Assembly (NCBI GenBank): GCA_024803745.1
Contig: JANJXV010000266.1
Coordinates: 310,001-374,000 of the forward strand
Reading direction: 5' to 3'
Length of the DNA: 64,000 nucleotides
From: Megascapheus bottae
Lineage: Eukaryota; Chordata; Mammalia; Rodentia; Geomyidae
The notes beneath the pieces are model-generated. The model had not been told where the DNA came from, made no database searches, and saw nothing but the letters and a program-made list of their open reading frames with translations. Each line of letters starts with the position of its first letter. Within the stretch, counting starts at the first letter, position 1. Both the position numbers and the translations under genes were made by a program. This document shows positions 11,604 through 22,673 of this stretch, one piece after another.

Positions 11604-12022
11604 TAACCTTGGGCTCTACTAGCAGAGATTGTGAATAGAGCAAAAGGCCACATATAAGGCCATATAATGTGAAGCTAATTGAAAGGACCTCCAGGATATT
11701 GACACAAAAGCCATATAATGAATGATTGTTGTCCTTAATGTACTATGTTTTCTCTCATCTCGCTTGCTGTCCCTTGGTTATCCCATATTGGTATAGTATC
11801 TCACTTTGTTATCTGATATATTGAATTTATTTGTATTTGGATATTTGAAATTTGATAGGGAAGGGGGGAAAACCAAGACGGGTGGGGGGTGTGGGGTTGG
11901 AGGGAAATGGGTACCAAGACATGTGAAAGGGTATCAATATATGTGAATTAATGCACCTTCTATCTGGCAAATATCATCTAACCCTTTTACTAATTACAAT
12001 AAAAAAATGAAAAAAAAAGAAA
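11604..12022 (+). mobile_element. L1 3' UTR and A-rich tail, unit B
   Basis: Same layout as unit A: G-rich core at 11880-11904 with four G runs, AATAAA at 11998-12003, then the A-rich tail. The tail flank reads AAATTTG here instead of AAAGTTG. Confidence 0.88.
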
Positions 12023-12648
12023 TTTGTAGTGTGTGGGGAGGATGATGGGGTCAAATACATTTCTTCTTAGAAATTTACCTCATCTGGTTGCCCTGGATTT
12101 TCCTGGCCTTCTTCTTAGAGAAAGTTCTGTTATACTGGATTTGTGGCTTGGCAATGATCTAGCATGTACATCTTCAAGTAAGACATCCTCAACTTCCATG
12201 CCTGAGACTCAAGTTTCCTGACCTTTGGCAACAGCACAGCAACATCTTTCTTCCTCCTGAGCCACAGGCCAAGTGAGCTGGCTTGAGCTGATTGTTAGTT
12301 ACAGTGGCTTGGTTACCAGGGTTCCATATTCTGTTCCATTGTGAGGGAGTCAGGGTCAAATTTCAGGGCCCAATGACCAAAGATCCTTGCTCACAAAAGA
12401 CCTCACCAAAGACATACTGGAGGCTGAATCTCTCCTCCAGTCTCACAATATACATGTGGATGTAGTATACAGCACACCTTATTTGTCCTATCCCAATGTC
12501 TTCCACTAGGCCCAACTACCAGTCTGGTCTCAGGCTCAAGGAGCCTTTCTTAGGTAAGATCCAAACTTAAGGGTCAATATTGCCCTCATCCTTTACAAAA
12601 CATTTGCTTCACAGTGCCTTCTCTGCCTGCACTTTGCCCCTTGTCGAA
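12023..12648. other. Unrecognised spacer, unit B
   Basis: Collinear with the unit A spacer, with scattered substitutions (for example GTCAAATTTCAG near 12354 where others read GTCACCTTTCAG). Nothing recognisable. Confidence 0.6.
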
Positions 12649-12847
12649 TTTTTTTTTGTTTTTGCTAGTCTTGGGACTTGACCTCAGAGTGTGAACATTG
12701 TTCTTGGGCTTTCTTTAGGCTTTAGCTGTCCCACCGAGCAACAGCACCACTTGCAGCGTTTTCTATGTATGTGGTAATGAGGAATCAAACCTGAGGCTTA
12801 CTGCTTGGTAGCCAAGGACTCTCCCACTAGGTCAAACACACAGGGCA
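12649..12847 (-). mobile_element. IDL-Geo-like SINE, minus strand, unit B
   Basis: Same diverged copy as at 5215-5413, at the same place in the unit. It has a T run of 9 and one substitution (GAGCAACAG) in the right-half region. Confidence 0.8.
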
Positions 12848-13047
12848 TCTTGCACATATTTTTGACGTCAATCTACTAGGATATTATTAGGTTTCTGTAT
12901 CCTAATCAATTTTTTCCTGATGATTAGCTTTGCTGTCATGTGTAAAAAATGCAAGAGGGAAAAACACAGAAGAATTAGTGAAATTAAAAAAAAACATTAG
13001 ACATAGTTAAGTGTTCATTCTTTGTAGGAGAAAGGATATTTGGATAT

Positions 13048-13101
13048 GATGATGATGATGATGATGATGATAATGATGATGATGATGATGATGATGATGA
13101 C
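13048..13101 (+). repeat. GAT microsatellite, 18 triplets, unit B
   Basis: Eight GAT, one AAT interruption (13072-13074), eight GAT, then GAC. This is the longest tract in the window and the only one with an internal interruption. Confidence 0.97.
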
Positions 13102-13119
13102 TTTATAATTACTATGTCA

Positions 13120-13325
13120 GGGTTGAGAGTTTGGCATAGTGGTAGAGTGCTTGCCTAGCATCCATGAAGATCTGGGTTTGATTGCTCAGTACCACATAGA
13201 TAGAAAATCTAGATGTGGCACTGTGGCTCAAGTGGCAGAGGGCTAGACTTGAGGAAACCCGAGGACAGTGCTCAGGCCCTGAATTCAAGCCCCAAGACTG
13301 GCAGAAAGATAAAAGAAAATAAAAA
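13120..13325 (+). mobile_element. IDL-Geo-like SINE, plus strand, unit B
   Basis: Collinear with 5662-5867, with the same A-box-like and decayed B-box-like sequences. It differs by single bases such as GAGGAAACCC in the right half. Confidence 0.83.
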
Positions 13326-13988
13326 TGCTTTTTACGAGCTAATTCACTCACAGCATTTGCTTCTGAAATCTTCACTTCTGCATCTTGTGAAATACCCCTT
13401 TCCCTCAACGTAGACAAGAAAAACAGATCCATCCCATGGTCCACTGTGAGGCCACTGGTTGGGCTAAGAGCTAGTCGTGCAGCAACACATAAGTTTTATT
13501 CTAATACTTTCCAAACTTTGTACTCAAATATGCTACCTACTTACCAACTTATGTCAGTTATCCTTATGCTATAAATTTTCTTCATTACTACAATATTCTT
13601 ACACTCCTACGTTAATCCTCTTGCACCTCCCCTGACCTCTCTCATTCTTTTTTTCTATCTCTGGACCTCTGCTCGTCTTTCAACCCTTATACTGCACGGA
13701 TCTACACTTGATGGCTGTTGAGCAATATTGTATTTGTAGGTGGTTAATTATTCTCTAGGCTCAGAGGGACTTAAAGACAATAGAGATTGGATTGAGAGGC
13801 TTATTGTTTTGGGTATAAATCGCTTATCAGTGGTTGTATTAGGCTGGTCTGTAAGTGCACAAAAAGAAAGAGTGATAATACCAATCAAAACTTGTGAACA
13901 TCTAGTGTCTGCCAGCTACAGAGGTCTAGGTTGGTTATATCTGAAAAACTATAATCGTATTTAGTAGTAATCTTGCTCCCATTTTCAA
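13326..13988 (+). other. Leader upstream of ORF1, unit B
   Basis: Collinear with 5868-6530. Nothing recognisable except the pyrimidine-rich stretch and the dyad over the ORF1 start codon of unit C. Confidence 0.5.
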
Positions 13989-15173
13989 ATGGGCAGAACA
14001 AGAAACTCAAGAAAAATGTCAAATCAAGAAACAACATCCCCCACCCAATGTAAACAGACAATGGAACAGTCACTGGCAAACCTAGAGGAGAGTCTTCCAA
14101 TTGCTACACAAATGCAATTGATAAACATCATTAATGAAAAATGTGAAAATATAAAGAAAGAGATAATGGAGGAAGCCATACCTGAACAAGAGGAAAGCAA
14201 AAACAAGGTGATAAGTGAAAAAGAAGAAGCCATAAAGGAGGCCATAATAAAGGTTTTTCAAAGAAAGATGGATGAATTCAAAGAATCCACAAATAAAAAC
14301 GTGACCAAACTCCAGCAAATGTCCAAAGAAAATAAAGCTACTGAGCTAAGCACTCAAAAGGAAATCAAGGAGATAAAGAAATCCATACATGATCTAAAAC
14401 AAGGGATGCAAGGCATCAAAAGTGAGCAATTAGAAGCAAGGGAGATGAAAAAATAAAGTAGATAGCTTTGATAGCAGGTTAGACATTGCAGAGGAGAGAA
14501 TTTCCGTGGCTGAAGATAATTTAGGTATTATAAAGAACAGAAAATGAGTCAATCCAAATCTAGGAAATATGAGAGAGCGCTTCAGGAGGTCCAAGATACA
14601 ATTAGGAAGCCTAATTTAAGGCTAGTTGGTACTGAGGAGGGCGTGGAGAAAGAGGTCAATGGTATTGGAAATATACTTCAGGGAATCATCTCAGAGAATT
14701 TCCCAAATATCCAGAAGGGCAGGCCCATCCACATACGAGAAGCTTTTAGAACCCCAAACAGACCTGACCAGAAAAGAACATCCCACCGCCACATTGTGAT
14801 CCGAACTGGATCAATAGAAACGAAAGGAAAGATCCTAAAGGCAGCCAGGGAAAAGGGATCAGTAACCTACAAAGGCAAACCAATCAGAATAACCCCAGAT
14901 TTCTCAGCAGAGACCATGCAAGCACGAAGTGACTGGAAGCATATATGTCATGCCCTTATATCAAATAACTACCAACCAAGAATACTGTAGCCAGCTAAGC
15001 TCTCATTCATAACTGAGGGAAAAATAAAAACATTCCATTCCAGGGAAAAGCTGCAACAATATGTCGAAACAAAACCAACACTACAGAGAATTCTCAATGA
15101 TGCTCTATACATAGAAAACCAAAATAAATGCAATATAGGGAAAGAAATGGCACCTAAACAGCATACCATCTAA
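13989..15173 (+). pseudogene. L1 ORF1 pseudogene, unit C
   Basis: An extra A in the run near 14448-14454 breaks the coiled-coil frame after 155 codons (13989-14456); this is private to C. The RNA-binding and C-terminal frame (14544-14990) is open up to the shared TAG, and reading continues to TAA at 15171-15173. Confidence 0.93.
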
Positions 15174-15221
15174 GGACCACAAGAACTGTCAAGACACAGG
15201 CCCTACTAAAAGCTTTTAAAA

Positions 15222-18200
15222 ATGGTAGGAACTAATAAATATCTCTCAATCCTAACTCTCAATATCAATGGACTTAACTCTCCAATTAAACGGCATAGGT
15301 TGTCTAGTTGGATCAAAAAGCAAGAGCCATCGTTCTGCTGACTTCGAGAGACACATCTTACCCAAAAACAATCATCTTTTGAAAGTGAGAGGTTGGAATA
15401 AACTCTATCAAGCTAACTGCCCCCATAAACAGGCTAGAGTTGCCATCCTCATATCAGATACAATAGACTTCAAACTAAAATTAGTAAGAAAAGACAAAGA
15501 AGGTTACTACATACTACTAAAGGGATCTTTCCTCCTGGAAGACATAACAATCCTAAATATTTACACACCCAATCCCGGAGCTCCAAACTTCATCAAGCAA
15601 ACTTTACTTACACTGAAACCATACATAGATCGAAACACAGTGATTGTTGGTGAGTTTAACACACCACTCTCACCTATGGACAGATCAACAAGGCAAAAAC
15701 TCAACAGAGAAACCTTAGAACTGAACAACTATATAGACCAACTAGATCTAACAGACATCTGCAGAATATTCCACCCAGTAACACCACAATATACGTTTTT
15801 CTCAGCAGCACATGGAACATTTTCCAAAATAGACCACATCTTAGGCCATAAAGCAAACCTGGACAGATTCAGAAACACTGAAATTATTCCATGCACACTC
15901 TCAGACCATAAAGGCATCAAATTGGAGCTGAACACACATCTCCACCAAAGAAAACCCTGTAACTCATGGAGACTGAACCACACATTGTTGAATCAAAAAC
16001 AATGGGTAATCGAAGAGATCAGAACAGATATCCAACTGTTTATGAAATTTAACAATAAGGAGCACACAAATATCAACTCCTTAGGGACACAACAAAGGCA
16101 GTACTCAGAGGAAAATTTATAGCATGGGGTGCCTACAACAGCAAGTTGGAAAAATGGCAAACCAACTAGTTAAAGTCTCACCTTAACCTCCTGGAAAAAG
16201 AGCAACAAACCAACCCTAAACCCATTAGGAGAAAGCAAATTATTAAAATCAAAGCAGAATTAAATGATTTGGAATAAAAAAAACTATAGAAAGAATCAAC
16301 AAAACAAGGAGTTGGTTCTTGAAAGAATTAACAAAATTGACAAGCCCTTAGCAAATCTTACCAAAAAAGGAAGAGAGCATATCGAAATAAACAAAATCTC
16401 AGATGAAAATGGTAATATCACGACAGAAATTACCAAGATCCAGAATATCATGAGGGAATACTTCTCAAACCTTTACGCCAACAAATTTGAGAATCTAGAA
16501 GAAATGGATGAATTCCTAGACAATATTAACATACACACACTGAACCAAGAAGAGCTATCCCAACTCAACAGGCCTATTTCAAGCTCTGAAATAGAAATGG
16601 AAATTAGACAACTTCCACTTAAAAAAAGCCCAGGGCCAGATGGATTCACAGCTGAATTCTATAAGTTCTTCAAAGTAGAGCTCACACCAATACTCCTCAA
16701 GCTCTTCAACGAAATTGAAAATGAAGGTTCTTTACCAAACTGATTCTGTGAAGCCAGCATATCCCTCATCCCCAAACCAGACAGAGATTCATCAAAGAAA
16801 GAGATCTATAGACCCATTTCTTTGATGAACCTCGATGCAAAACTTCTCAACAAAATACTGGCCAACCGTCTACAACAACTCATCAAAAAAAATATACACT
16901 ATGATCAAACTGGATTCATCACAGGGAGGCAAAGCTGGTTCAACATACACAAATCAATTAAATTAATTCAACACATCAACAGGAGCAGGGATAAAATCAC
17001 ATGATTGTCTCAATAGATGCGGAAAAGGCATTTGACAAGATCCAAAACCCCTTTATGTTAAAAGATGTGGAGAAACTAGGAATCCATGGAACATTTCTCA
17101 ATGTAATAAAGGCTGTGTATGAGAAACCCACTGCTAGTATTATACTTAATGGTGAAAATCTAAAGGCATTCGCTCTAAAATCAGGAACAAGACAAGGATG
17201 CCCACTCTCTCCACTCCTTTTTAACATAGTACTAGAATTCATAGGTAGTGCAATAAGGCAAGAAGCAAGCATAAAGGGGAACCAAGTAGGGAAAGAGGAA
17301 ATAAAACTATCCCTCTTTGCAGATGACATGATTCTGTATTTAAAGAATCCTATAGACTCTACTCCCAAGCTCCTTGAGCTGATTCAAAGCTTTGGAAAGG
17401 TAGCAGGCCATAAAATCAACCCTCACAAATCAACTGCCTTACTTTACGCCAACACTGAGAGGAACGAGGCAATAATCAGGAAAGAAAATCCTTTCACAAT
17501 AGCCTCAAAGAAAATAAAGTACCTAGCAATTAGCTTAACTAAGAATGTAAAGGACCGTTTAGATGAAAACTTTAAAACCCTAAAAAAGGAAATTAAAGCA
17601 GAACTAAGGAAATGGAAAAACCTCCCATGCTCCTGGATTGGAAGAATCAACATTGTGAAAATGACAATCTTGCCAAGGGCTATCTACAAATTCAATGTAA
17701 TACCCATCAACATCCCAATGTCATTCTTTAAAGACATAGAAGAGGCAATTCAAAATTTCATATGGAATAATAAAAGACCCCGTATAGCAAAAACACTTCT
17801 TAGCAGAAAGAACAGCGCTGGAGGAATTTCAATTCCAAACTTAAGGCTCTATTACAGAGCTATAATTCTCAAAACAGCTTGGTACTGGCACAAGAACAGG
17901 CCTGAAGTCCAATGGAGTAGAACTGCGGACCCAGATATTAAACCACAGACCTATGGCCACCTAATCTTTGACCAGGGAGCCAAAAAAATAGAATGGAAGA
18001 CAGATAGCCTCTTCAACAAGTTGTGCTGGCAGAACTGGTTAAACACCTGCAGAAAACTAAAGTTGGATCCTTCTTTGTCCCCTTGCACTAGAATTAACTC
18101 CAAATGGATCAAAGACGTGGAGGTAAAAGCTGACACACTGAAAAGTTTACAGGAAGGAATAGGAGATACACTAGGCCTCCTTGGTACAGGTCGAAACTTT

Positions 18201-19064
18201 CTTAATAAGGACCAAGAATCACAACAAATCAGAGAAAGGCTGGATAAGTGGGACTGCATTAAACTGCAGAGCTTTTGTATGGCAACGGATATAGCTAGTA
18301 AACTAATCAGGAAGCCTACAGAGTGGGAGAAGATCTTCACCACCCAAACAACGGAACAAGGCCTCATATCTAAAATATATCAACAACTCAAAAAATTGAA
18401 TCACTCCAAAACTAACCTCCAAAGTAACACCCATCCCATTACAAAATGGGCCAAAGACTTAAAGAGAGTCTTCTCTGAAGAAGAAACAAAAATGGCCTAT
18501 AGACACATGAAGAAATGCTCAACATCTCTGGTCATAAAAGAAATAAAAATCAAAACAAGTCTAAGATTCCACCTAACTCCAGTTAGAATGGCCAGGATCA
18601 GGAAAACGAATGAAAACAGATGCTGGAGGGGATGTGGTCAGGAGGGATCACTACTACACTGTTGGTGGGAGTGGACACTCGTTCAACCACTATGGAAAGC
18701 AGTGCGGCAGTGCCTCAAAACGCTAAACATGCAAGTCCCCTATGACCCAGCAATTCCAGTACTTGGCATTTACCCAACAATCCAGAAACAAGGGCATACT
18801 AAACCCACTAGCACAACAATGTTCATTGCAGCACTATTCACCATAGCAAAGATATGGAACCAACCCAGATGTCCCTCAGTTGATGAGTGGATCAACAAGT
18901 TGTGGTATTTGTACACAATGGAATTCTATGCTGCTGTCAGAAAGAATGACATCGCCCCATTTGTTAGGAAATGGAAAGACTTAGAACAAATTATATTAAG
19001 TGAAGTAAGCCAGACTCAAAGGAACTTAGGCTCAGTGGTTTCCCTCATTCGTCATAATCAGTAG
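15222..19064 (+). pseudogene. L1 ORF2 pseudogene, unit C
   Basis: Shared lesions are as in unit A. Blocks: endonuclease 15268-16122 (284 codons), linker and RT N-terminus 16264-16743, RT0-RT1 region 16822-17004 ([24 protein letters not shown]), RT to C-terminus 17001-19064. Private RT substitutions include [14 protein letters not shown] and GNQVGKEE. The A run at 17982-17988 is A7, which keeps the last block open to the natural end. Confidence 0.95.
17001..19064 (+). CDS. Open 687-codon RT-to-C-terminus frame of L1 ORF2, unit C
   Basis: This is an uninterrupted frame from a Met at the start of RT motif A ([13 protein letters not shown]) to the normal ORF2 stop. It holds motif A Asp, motif B ([11 protein letters not shown]), motif C (FADDMILYL), the thumb and the C-terminal region. 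The endonuclease and RT fingers lie upstream in other frames, so it would be an RT missing its N-terminal part. The last Cys of the C-terminal CX3CX7HX4C motif is Trp (HCWWEWTL). It most likely stays open by chance and recent duplication. Listed because the frame is real; a made protein is not supported. Confidence 0.4.
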   Translation: MIVSIDAEKAFDKIQNPFMLKDVEKLGIHGTFLNVIKAVYEKPTASIILNGENLKAFALKSGTRQGCPLSPLLFNIVLEFIGSAIRQEASIKGNQVGKEEIKLSLFADDMILYLKNPIDSTPKLLELIQSFGKVAGHKINPHKSTALLYANTERNEAIIRKENPFTIASKKIKYLAISLTKNVKDRLDENFKTLKKEIKAELRKWKNLPCSWIGRINIVKMTILPRAIYKFNVIPINIPMSFFKDIEEAIQNFIWNNKRPRIAKTLLSRKNSAGGISIPNLRLYYRAIILKTAWYWHKNRPEVQWSRTADPDIKPQTYGHLIFDQGAKKIEWKTDSLFNKLCWQNWLNTCRKLKLDPSLSPCTRINSKWIKDVEVKADTLKSLQEGIGDTLGLLGTGRNFLNKDQESQQIRERLDKWDCIKLQSFCMATDIASKLIRKPTEWEKIFTTQTTEQGLISKIYQQLKKLNHSKTNLQSNTHPITKWAKDLKRVFSEEETKMAYRHMKKCSTSLVIKEIKIKTSLRFHLTPVRMARIRKTNENRCWRGCGQEGSLLHCWWEWTLVQPLWKAVRQCLKTLNMQVPYDPAIPVLGIYPTIQKQGHTKPTSTTMFIAALFTIAKIWNQPRCPSVDEWINKLWYLYTMEFYAAVRKNDIAPFVRKWKDLEQIILSEVSQTQRNLGSVVSLIRHNQ

Positions 19065-19482
19065 AAACCTTGGGCTCTACTAGCAGAGATTGTCAATAGA
19101 GCAAAAGGCCATATATAAGGCCATATAATGTGAAGCTAATTGAAAGAACCTCCAGGATATTGACACAAAAGCCATATAATGAATGATTGTTGTCCTTAAT
19201 GTACTATGTTGTCTCTCATCTCGCTTGCTGTCCCTTGGTTATCCCATATTGGTATAGTATCTCACTTTGTTATCTGATATATTGAATTTATTTGTATTTG
19301 GATATTTGAAATTTGATAGGGAAGGGGGGAAAACCAAGACGGGTGGGGGGTGTGGGGTTGGAGGGAAATGGGTACCAAGACATGTGAAAGGGTATCAATG
19401 TATGTGAATTAATGCACCTTCTATCTGGCAAATATCATCTAACCCTTTTACTAATTACAATAAAAAATGAAAAAAAAAGAAA
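19065..19482 (+). mobile_element. L1 3' UTR and A-rich tail, unit C
   Basis: G-rich core at 19341-19365 with four G runs. AATAAA lies at about 19459-19464, with the A run after it one base shorter than in A. AAAGAACCTCC near 19142 is shared with D only. Confidence 0.88.
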
Positions 19483-20108
19483 GTTGTAGTGTGTGGGGAG
19501 GATGATGGGGTCAAATACATTTCTTCTTAGAAATTTACCTCATCTGGTTGCCCTGGATTTTCCTGGCCTTCTTCTTAGAGAAAGTTCTGTTATACTGGAT
19601 TTGTGGCTTGGCAATGATCTAGCATGTACACACTCGAGTAAGACATCCACAACTTCCATGCCTGAGACTCGAGTTTCCTGACCTTTGGCAACAGCACAGC
19701 AACATCTTTCTTCCTCCTGAGCCACAGGCCAAGTGAGCTGGCTTGAGCTGGTTGTTAGTTACAGTGGCTTGGTTACCAGGGTTCCATATTCTGTTCCATT
19801 GTGAGGGAGGCAGGGTCACCTTTCAGGGCCCAATGACCAAAGATCCTTGCTTACAAAAGACCTCACGAAAGACATACTGGAGGCTGAATCTCTCCTCCAG
19901 TCTCACAATATACATCTGGATGTAGTATACAGCACACCTTATTTGTCCAATCCCAATGTCTTCCACTAGGCCCAACTACCAGTCTGGTCTCAGGCTCAAG
20001 GAGCCTTTCTTAGGTAAGATCCAAACTTAAGGGTCAATATTGCCCTCATCCTTTACAAAACATTTGCTTCACAGTGCCTTCTCTGCCTGCATTTTGCCCC
20101 TTGTCGAA
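19483..20108. other. Unrecognised spacer, unit C
   Basis: Collinear with 4589-5214. Carries TACACACTCGAG near 19626 and CTCACGAAAG near 19862, both shared with D only. Nothing recognisable. Confidence 0.6.
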
Positions 20109-20306
20109 TTTTTTTTGTTTTTGCTAGTCTTGGGACTTGACCTCAGAGTGTGAACATTGTTCTTGGGCTTTCTTTAGGCTTTAGTTGTCCCACCGAGCCA
20201 CAGCACCACTTGCAGCGTTTTCTATGTATGTGGTAATGAGGAATCAAACCTGAGGCTTACTGCTTGGTAGCCAAGGACTCTCCCACTAGGTCAAACACAC
20301 AGGGCA
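20109..20306 (-). mobile_element. IDL-Geo-like SINE, minus strand, unit C
   Basis: Same copy as in unit A, with a T run of 8. TTTAGTTGTCC is shared with D. Confidence 0.8.
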
Positions 20307-20505
20307 TCTTGCACATATTTTTGACGTCAATCTACTAGGATATTATTAGGTTTCTGTATCCTAATCAATTTTTTCCTGATGATTAGCTTTGCTGTCATGT
20401 GTAAAAAATGCAAGCGGGAAAAACACAGAAGAATTAGTGAAATTAAAAAAAAATTTAGACACAGTTAAGTGTTCATTCTTTGTAGGAGAAAGGATAATTG
20501 GATAT

Positions 20506-20508
20506 GAC

Positions 20509-20552
<44 letters not shown>

Positions 20553-20553
20553 C
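20506..20553 (+). repeat. GAT microsatellite, 16 triplets, unit C
   Basis: GAC, fourteen GAT, GAC, with no interruption. It is one triplet longer than in D, otherwise its nearest relative here. Confidence 0.97.
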
Positions 20554-20571
20554 TTTATAATTACTATGTCA

Positions 20572-20777
20572 GGGTTGAGAGTTTGGCATAGTGGTAGAGT
20601 GCTTGCCTAGCATCCATGAAGATCTGGGTTTGATTGCTCAGTACCACATAGATAGAAAATCTAGATGTGGCACTGTGGCTCAAGTGGCAGAGGGCTAGAC
20701 TTGAGAAAACCCGAGGACAGTGCTCAGGCCCTGAATTCAAGCCCCAAGACTGGCAGAAAGATAAAAGAAAATAAAAA
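20572..20777 (+). mobile_element. IDL-Geo-like SINE, plus strand, unit C
   Basis: Collinear with 5662-5867. The A-box-like TGGCATAGTGG and the altered B-box-like sequence are unchanged. Confidence 0.83.
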
Positions 20778-21441
20778 TGCTTTTTACGAGCTAATTCACT
20801 CACAGCATTTGCTTCTGAAATCTTCGCTTCTGCATCTTGTGAAATACCCCTTTCCCTCAACGTAGACAAGAAAAACAGATCCATCCCATGGTCCACTGTG
20901 AGGCCACTGGTTGGGCTAAGAGCTAGTCGTGCAGCAACACATAAGTTTTATTCTAATACTTTCCAAACTTTGTAATCAAATATGCTACCTACTTACCAAC
21001 TTATGTCAGTTATCCTTATGCTATAACTTTTCTTCATTACTACAATATTCTTACACTCCTACGATAATCCTCTTGCACCTCCCCTGACCTCTCTCATTCT
21101 TTTTTTCTATCTCTGGACCTCTGCTCGTCTTTCAACCCTTATACTGCACGGATCTACACTTGATGGCTGTTGAGCAATATTGTATATGTAGGTGGTTAAT
21201 TATTCTCTAGGCTCAGAGGGACTTAAAGACAATAGAGATTGGATTGAGAGCCCTTATTGTTTTGGGTATAAATCGCTTATCAGTGGTTGTATTAGGCTGG
21301 TCTGTAAGTGCACAAAAAGAAAGAGTGATAATACCAATCAAAACTTGTGAACATCTAGTGTCTGCCAGCTACAGAGGTCTAGGTTGGTTATATCTGAAAA
21401 ACTATAATCGTATTTAGTAGTAATCTTGCTCCCATTTTCAA
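20778..21441 (+). other. Leader upstream of ORF1, unit C
   Basis: Collinear with 5868-6530, one base longer (GAGAGCCCTTATT near 21247). TGTATATGTAGG and ACGATAATCC are shared with D. Nothing recognisable. Confidence 0.5.
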
Positions 21442-22625
21442 ATGGGCAGAACAAGAAACTCAAGAAAAATGTCAAATCAAGAAACAACATCCCCCACCCA
21501 ATGTAAACAGACAATGGAACAGTCACTGGCAAACCTAGAGGAGAGTCTTCCAATTGCTACACAAATGCAATTGATAAACATCATTTATGAAAAATGTGAA
21601 AATATAAAGAAAGAGATAATGGAGGAAGCCATACCTGAACAAGAGGAAAGCAAAAACAAGGTGATAAGTGAAAAAGAAGAAGCCATAAAGGAGGCCATAA
21701 TAAAGGTTTTTCAAAGAAAGATGGATGAATTCAAAGAATCCACAAATAAAAACGTGACCAAACTCCAGCAAATGTCCAAAGAAAATAAAGCTACTGAGCT
21801 AACCACTCAAAAGAAAATCAAGGAGATAAAGAAATCCATACATGATCTAAAACAAGGGATGCAAGGCATCAAAAGTGAGCAATTAGAAGCAAGGGAGATG
21901 AAAAATAAAGTAGATAGCTTTGATAGCAGGTTAGACATTGCAGAGGAGAGAATTTCCGTGGCTGAAGATAATTTAGGTATTATAAAGAACAGAAAATGAG
22001 TCAATCCAAATCTAGGAAATATGAGAGAGCGCTTCAGGAGGTCCAAGATACAATTAGGAAGCCTAATTTAAGGCTAGTTGGTACTGAGGAGGGCGTGGAG
22101 AAAGAGGTCAATGGTATTGGAAATATACTTCAGGGAATCATCTCAGAGAATTTCCCAAATATCCAGAAGGGCAGGCCCATCCAGATACGAGAAGCTTTTA
22201 GAACCCCAAACAGACCTGACCAGAAAAGAACATCCCACCGCCACATTGTGATCCGAACTGGATCAATAGAAACGAAAGGAAAGATCCTAAAGGCAGCCAG
22301 GGAAAAGGGATCAGTAACCTACAAAGGCAAACCAATCAGAATAACCCCAGATTTCTCAGCAGAGACCATGCAAGCACGAAGTGACTGGAAGCATATATGT
22401 CATGCCCTTATATCAAATAACTACCAACCAAGAATACTGTAGCCAGCTAAGCTCTCATTCATAACTGAGGGAAAAATAAAAACATTCCATTCCAGGGAAA
22501 AGCTGCAACAATATGTCGAAACAAAACCAACACTACAGAGAATTCTCAAAGATGCTCTATACATAGAAAACAAAAATAAATGCAATATAGGGAAGGAAAT
22601 GGCACCTAAACAGCATACCATTTAA
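21442..22625 (+). pseudogene. L1 ORF1 pseudogene, unit D
   Basis: Two overlapping frames, 21442-21999 (185 codons, coiled coil) and 21996-22442 (148 codons, RNA-binding), then the shared TAG and an open tail to TAA at 22623-22625. NIIYEK replaces NIINEK, a change shared with E and F. TQKKIKEIKK in the coil is private. Confidence 0.94.
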
Positions 22626-22673
22626 GGACCACAAGCACTGTCAAGACACAGGCCCTACTAAAAGCTTTTAAAA

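Larger units (their letters stand above)
6531..13988 (+). repeat. Tandem unit B (7458 bp)
   Basis: This is the longest complete unit, largely because its GAT tract is the longest (18 triplets). It carries more private ORF2 lesions than any other complete unit. It is collinear with A throughout, with only small indels visible. It shares the A/B/G variant block in the 3' half of ORF2, and shares an ATCATTGAC variant (near 10502) with G only. Confidence 0.97.
13989..21441 (+). repeat. Tandem unit C (7453 bp)
   Basis: This is a complete unit. From about 17620 to its end it is nearly identical to unit D at an offset of 7451 bp (7448 after the GAT tract). Shared private variants include a lost cysteine in ORF2, a TACACACTC variant near 19626, GCAAGCGGG near 20409 and GGATAATTGG near 20492. 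Its 5' half lacks the D/E/F variants. Confidence 0.97.

Noticed and set aside
13112..13444. Minus-strand 110-codon frame, present in most units
   Set aside because: It is antisense across the plus-strand SINE and its tail, has no similarity to a known protein, and is present only because the units are copies.
20389..20610. Small frame encoding a run of aspartates (also at 27840, 50122 and 57549)
   Set aside because: The Asp run is the GAT microsatellite read in one frame. Its length follows the tract length, and the rest overlaps the SINE.
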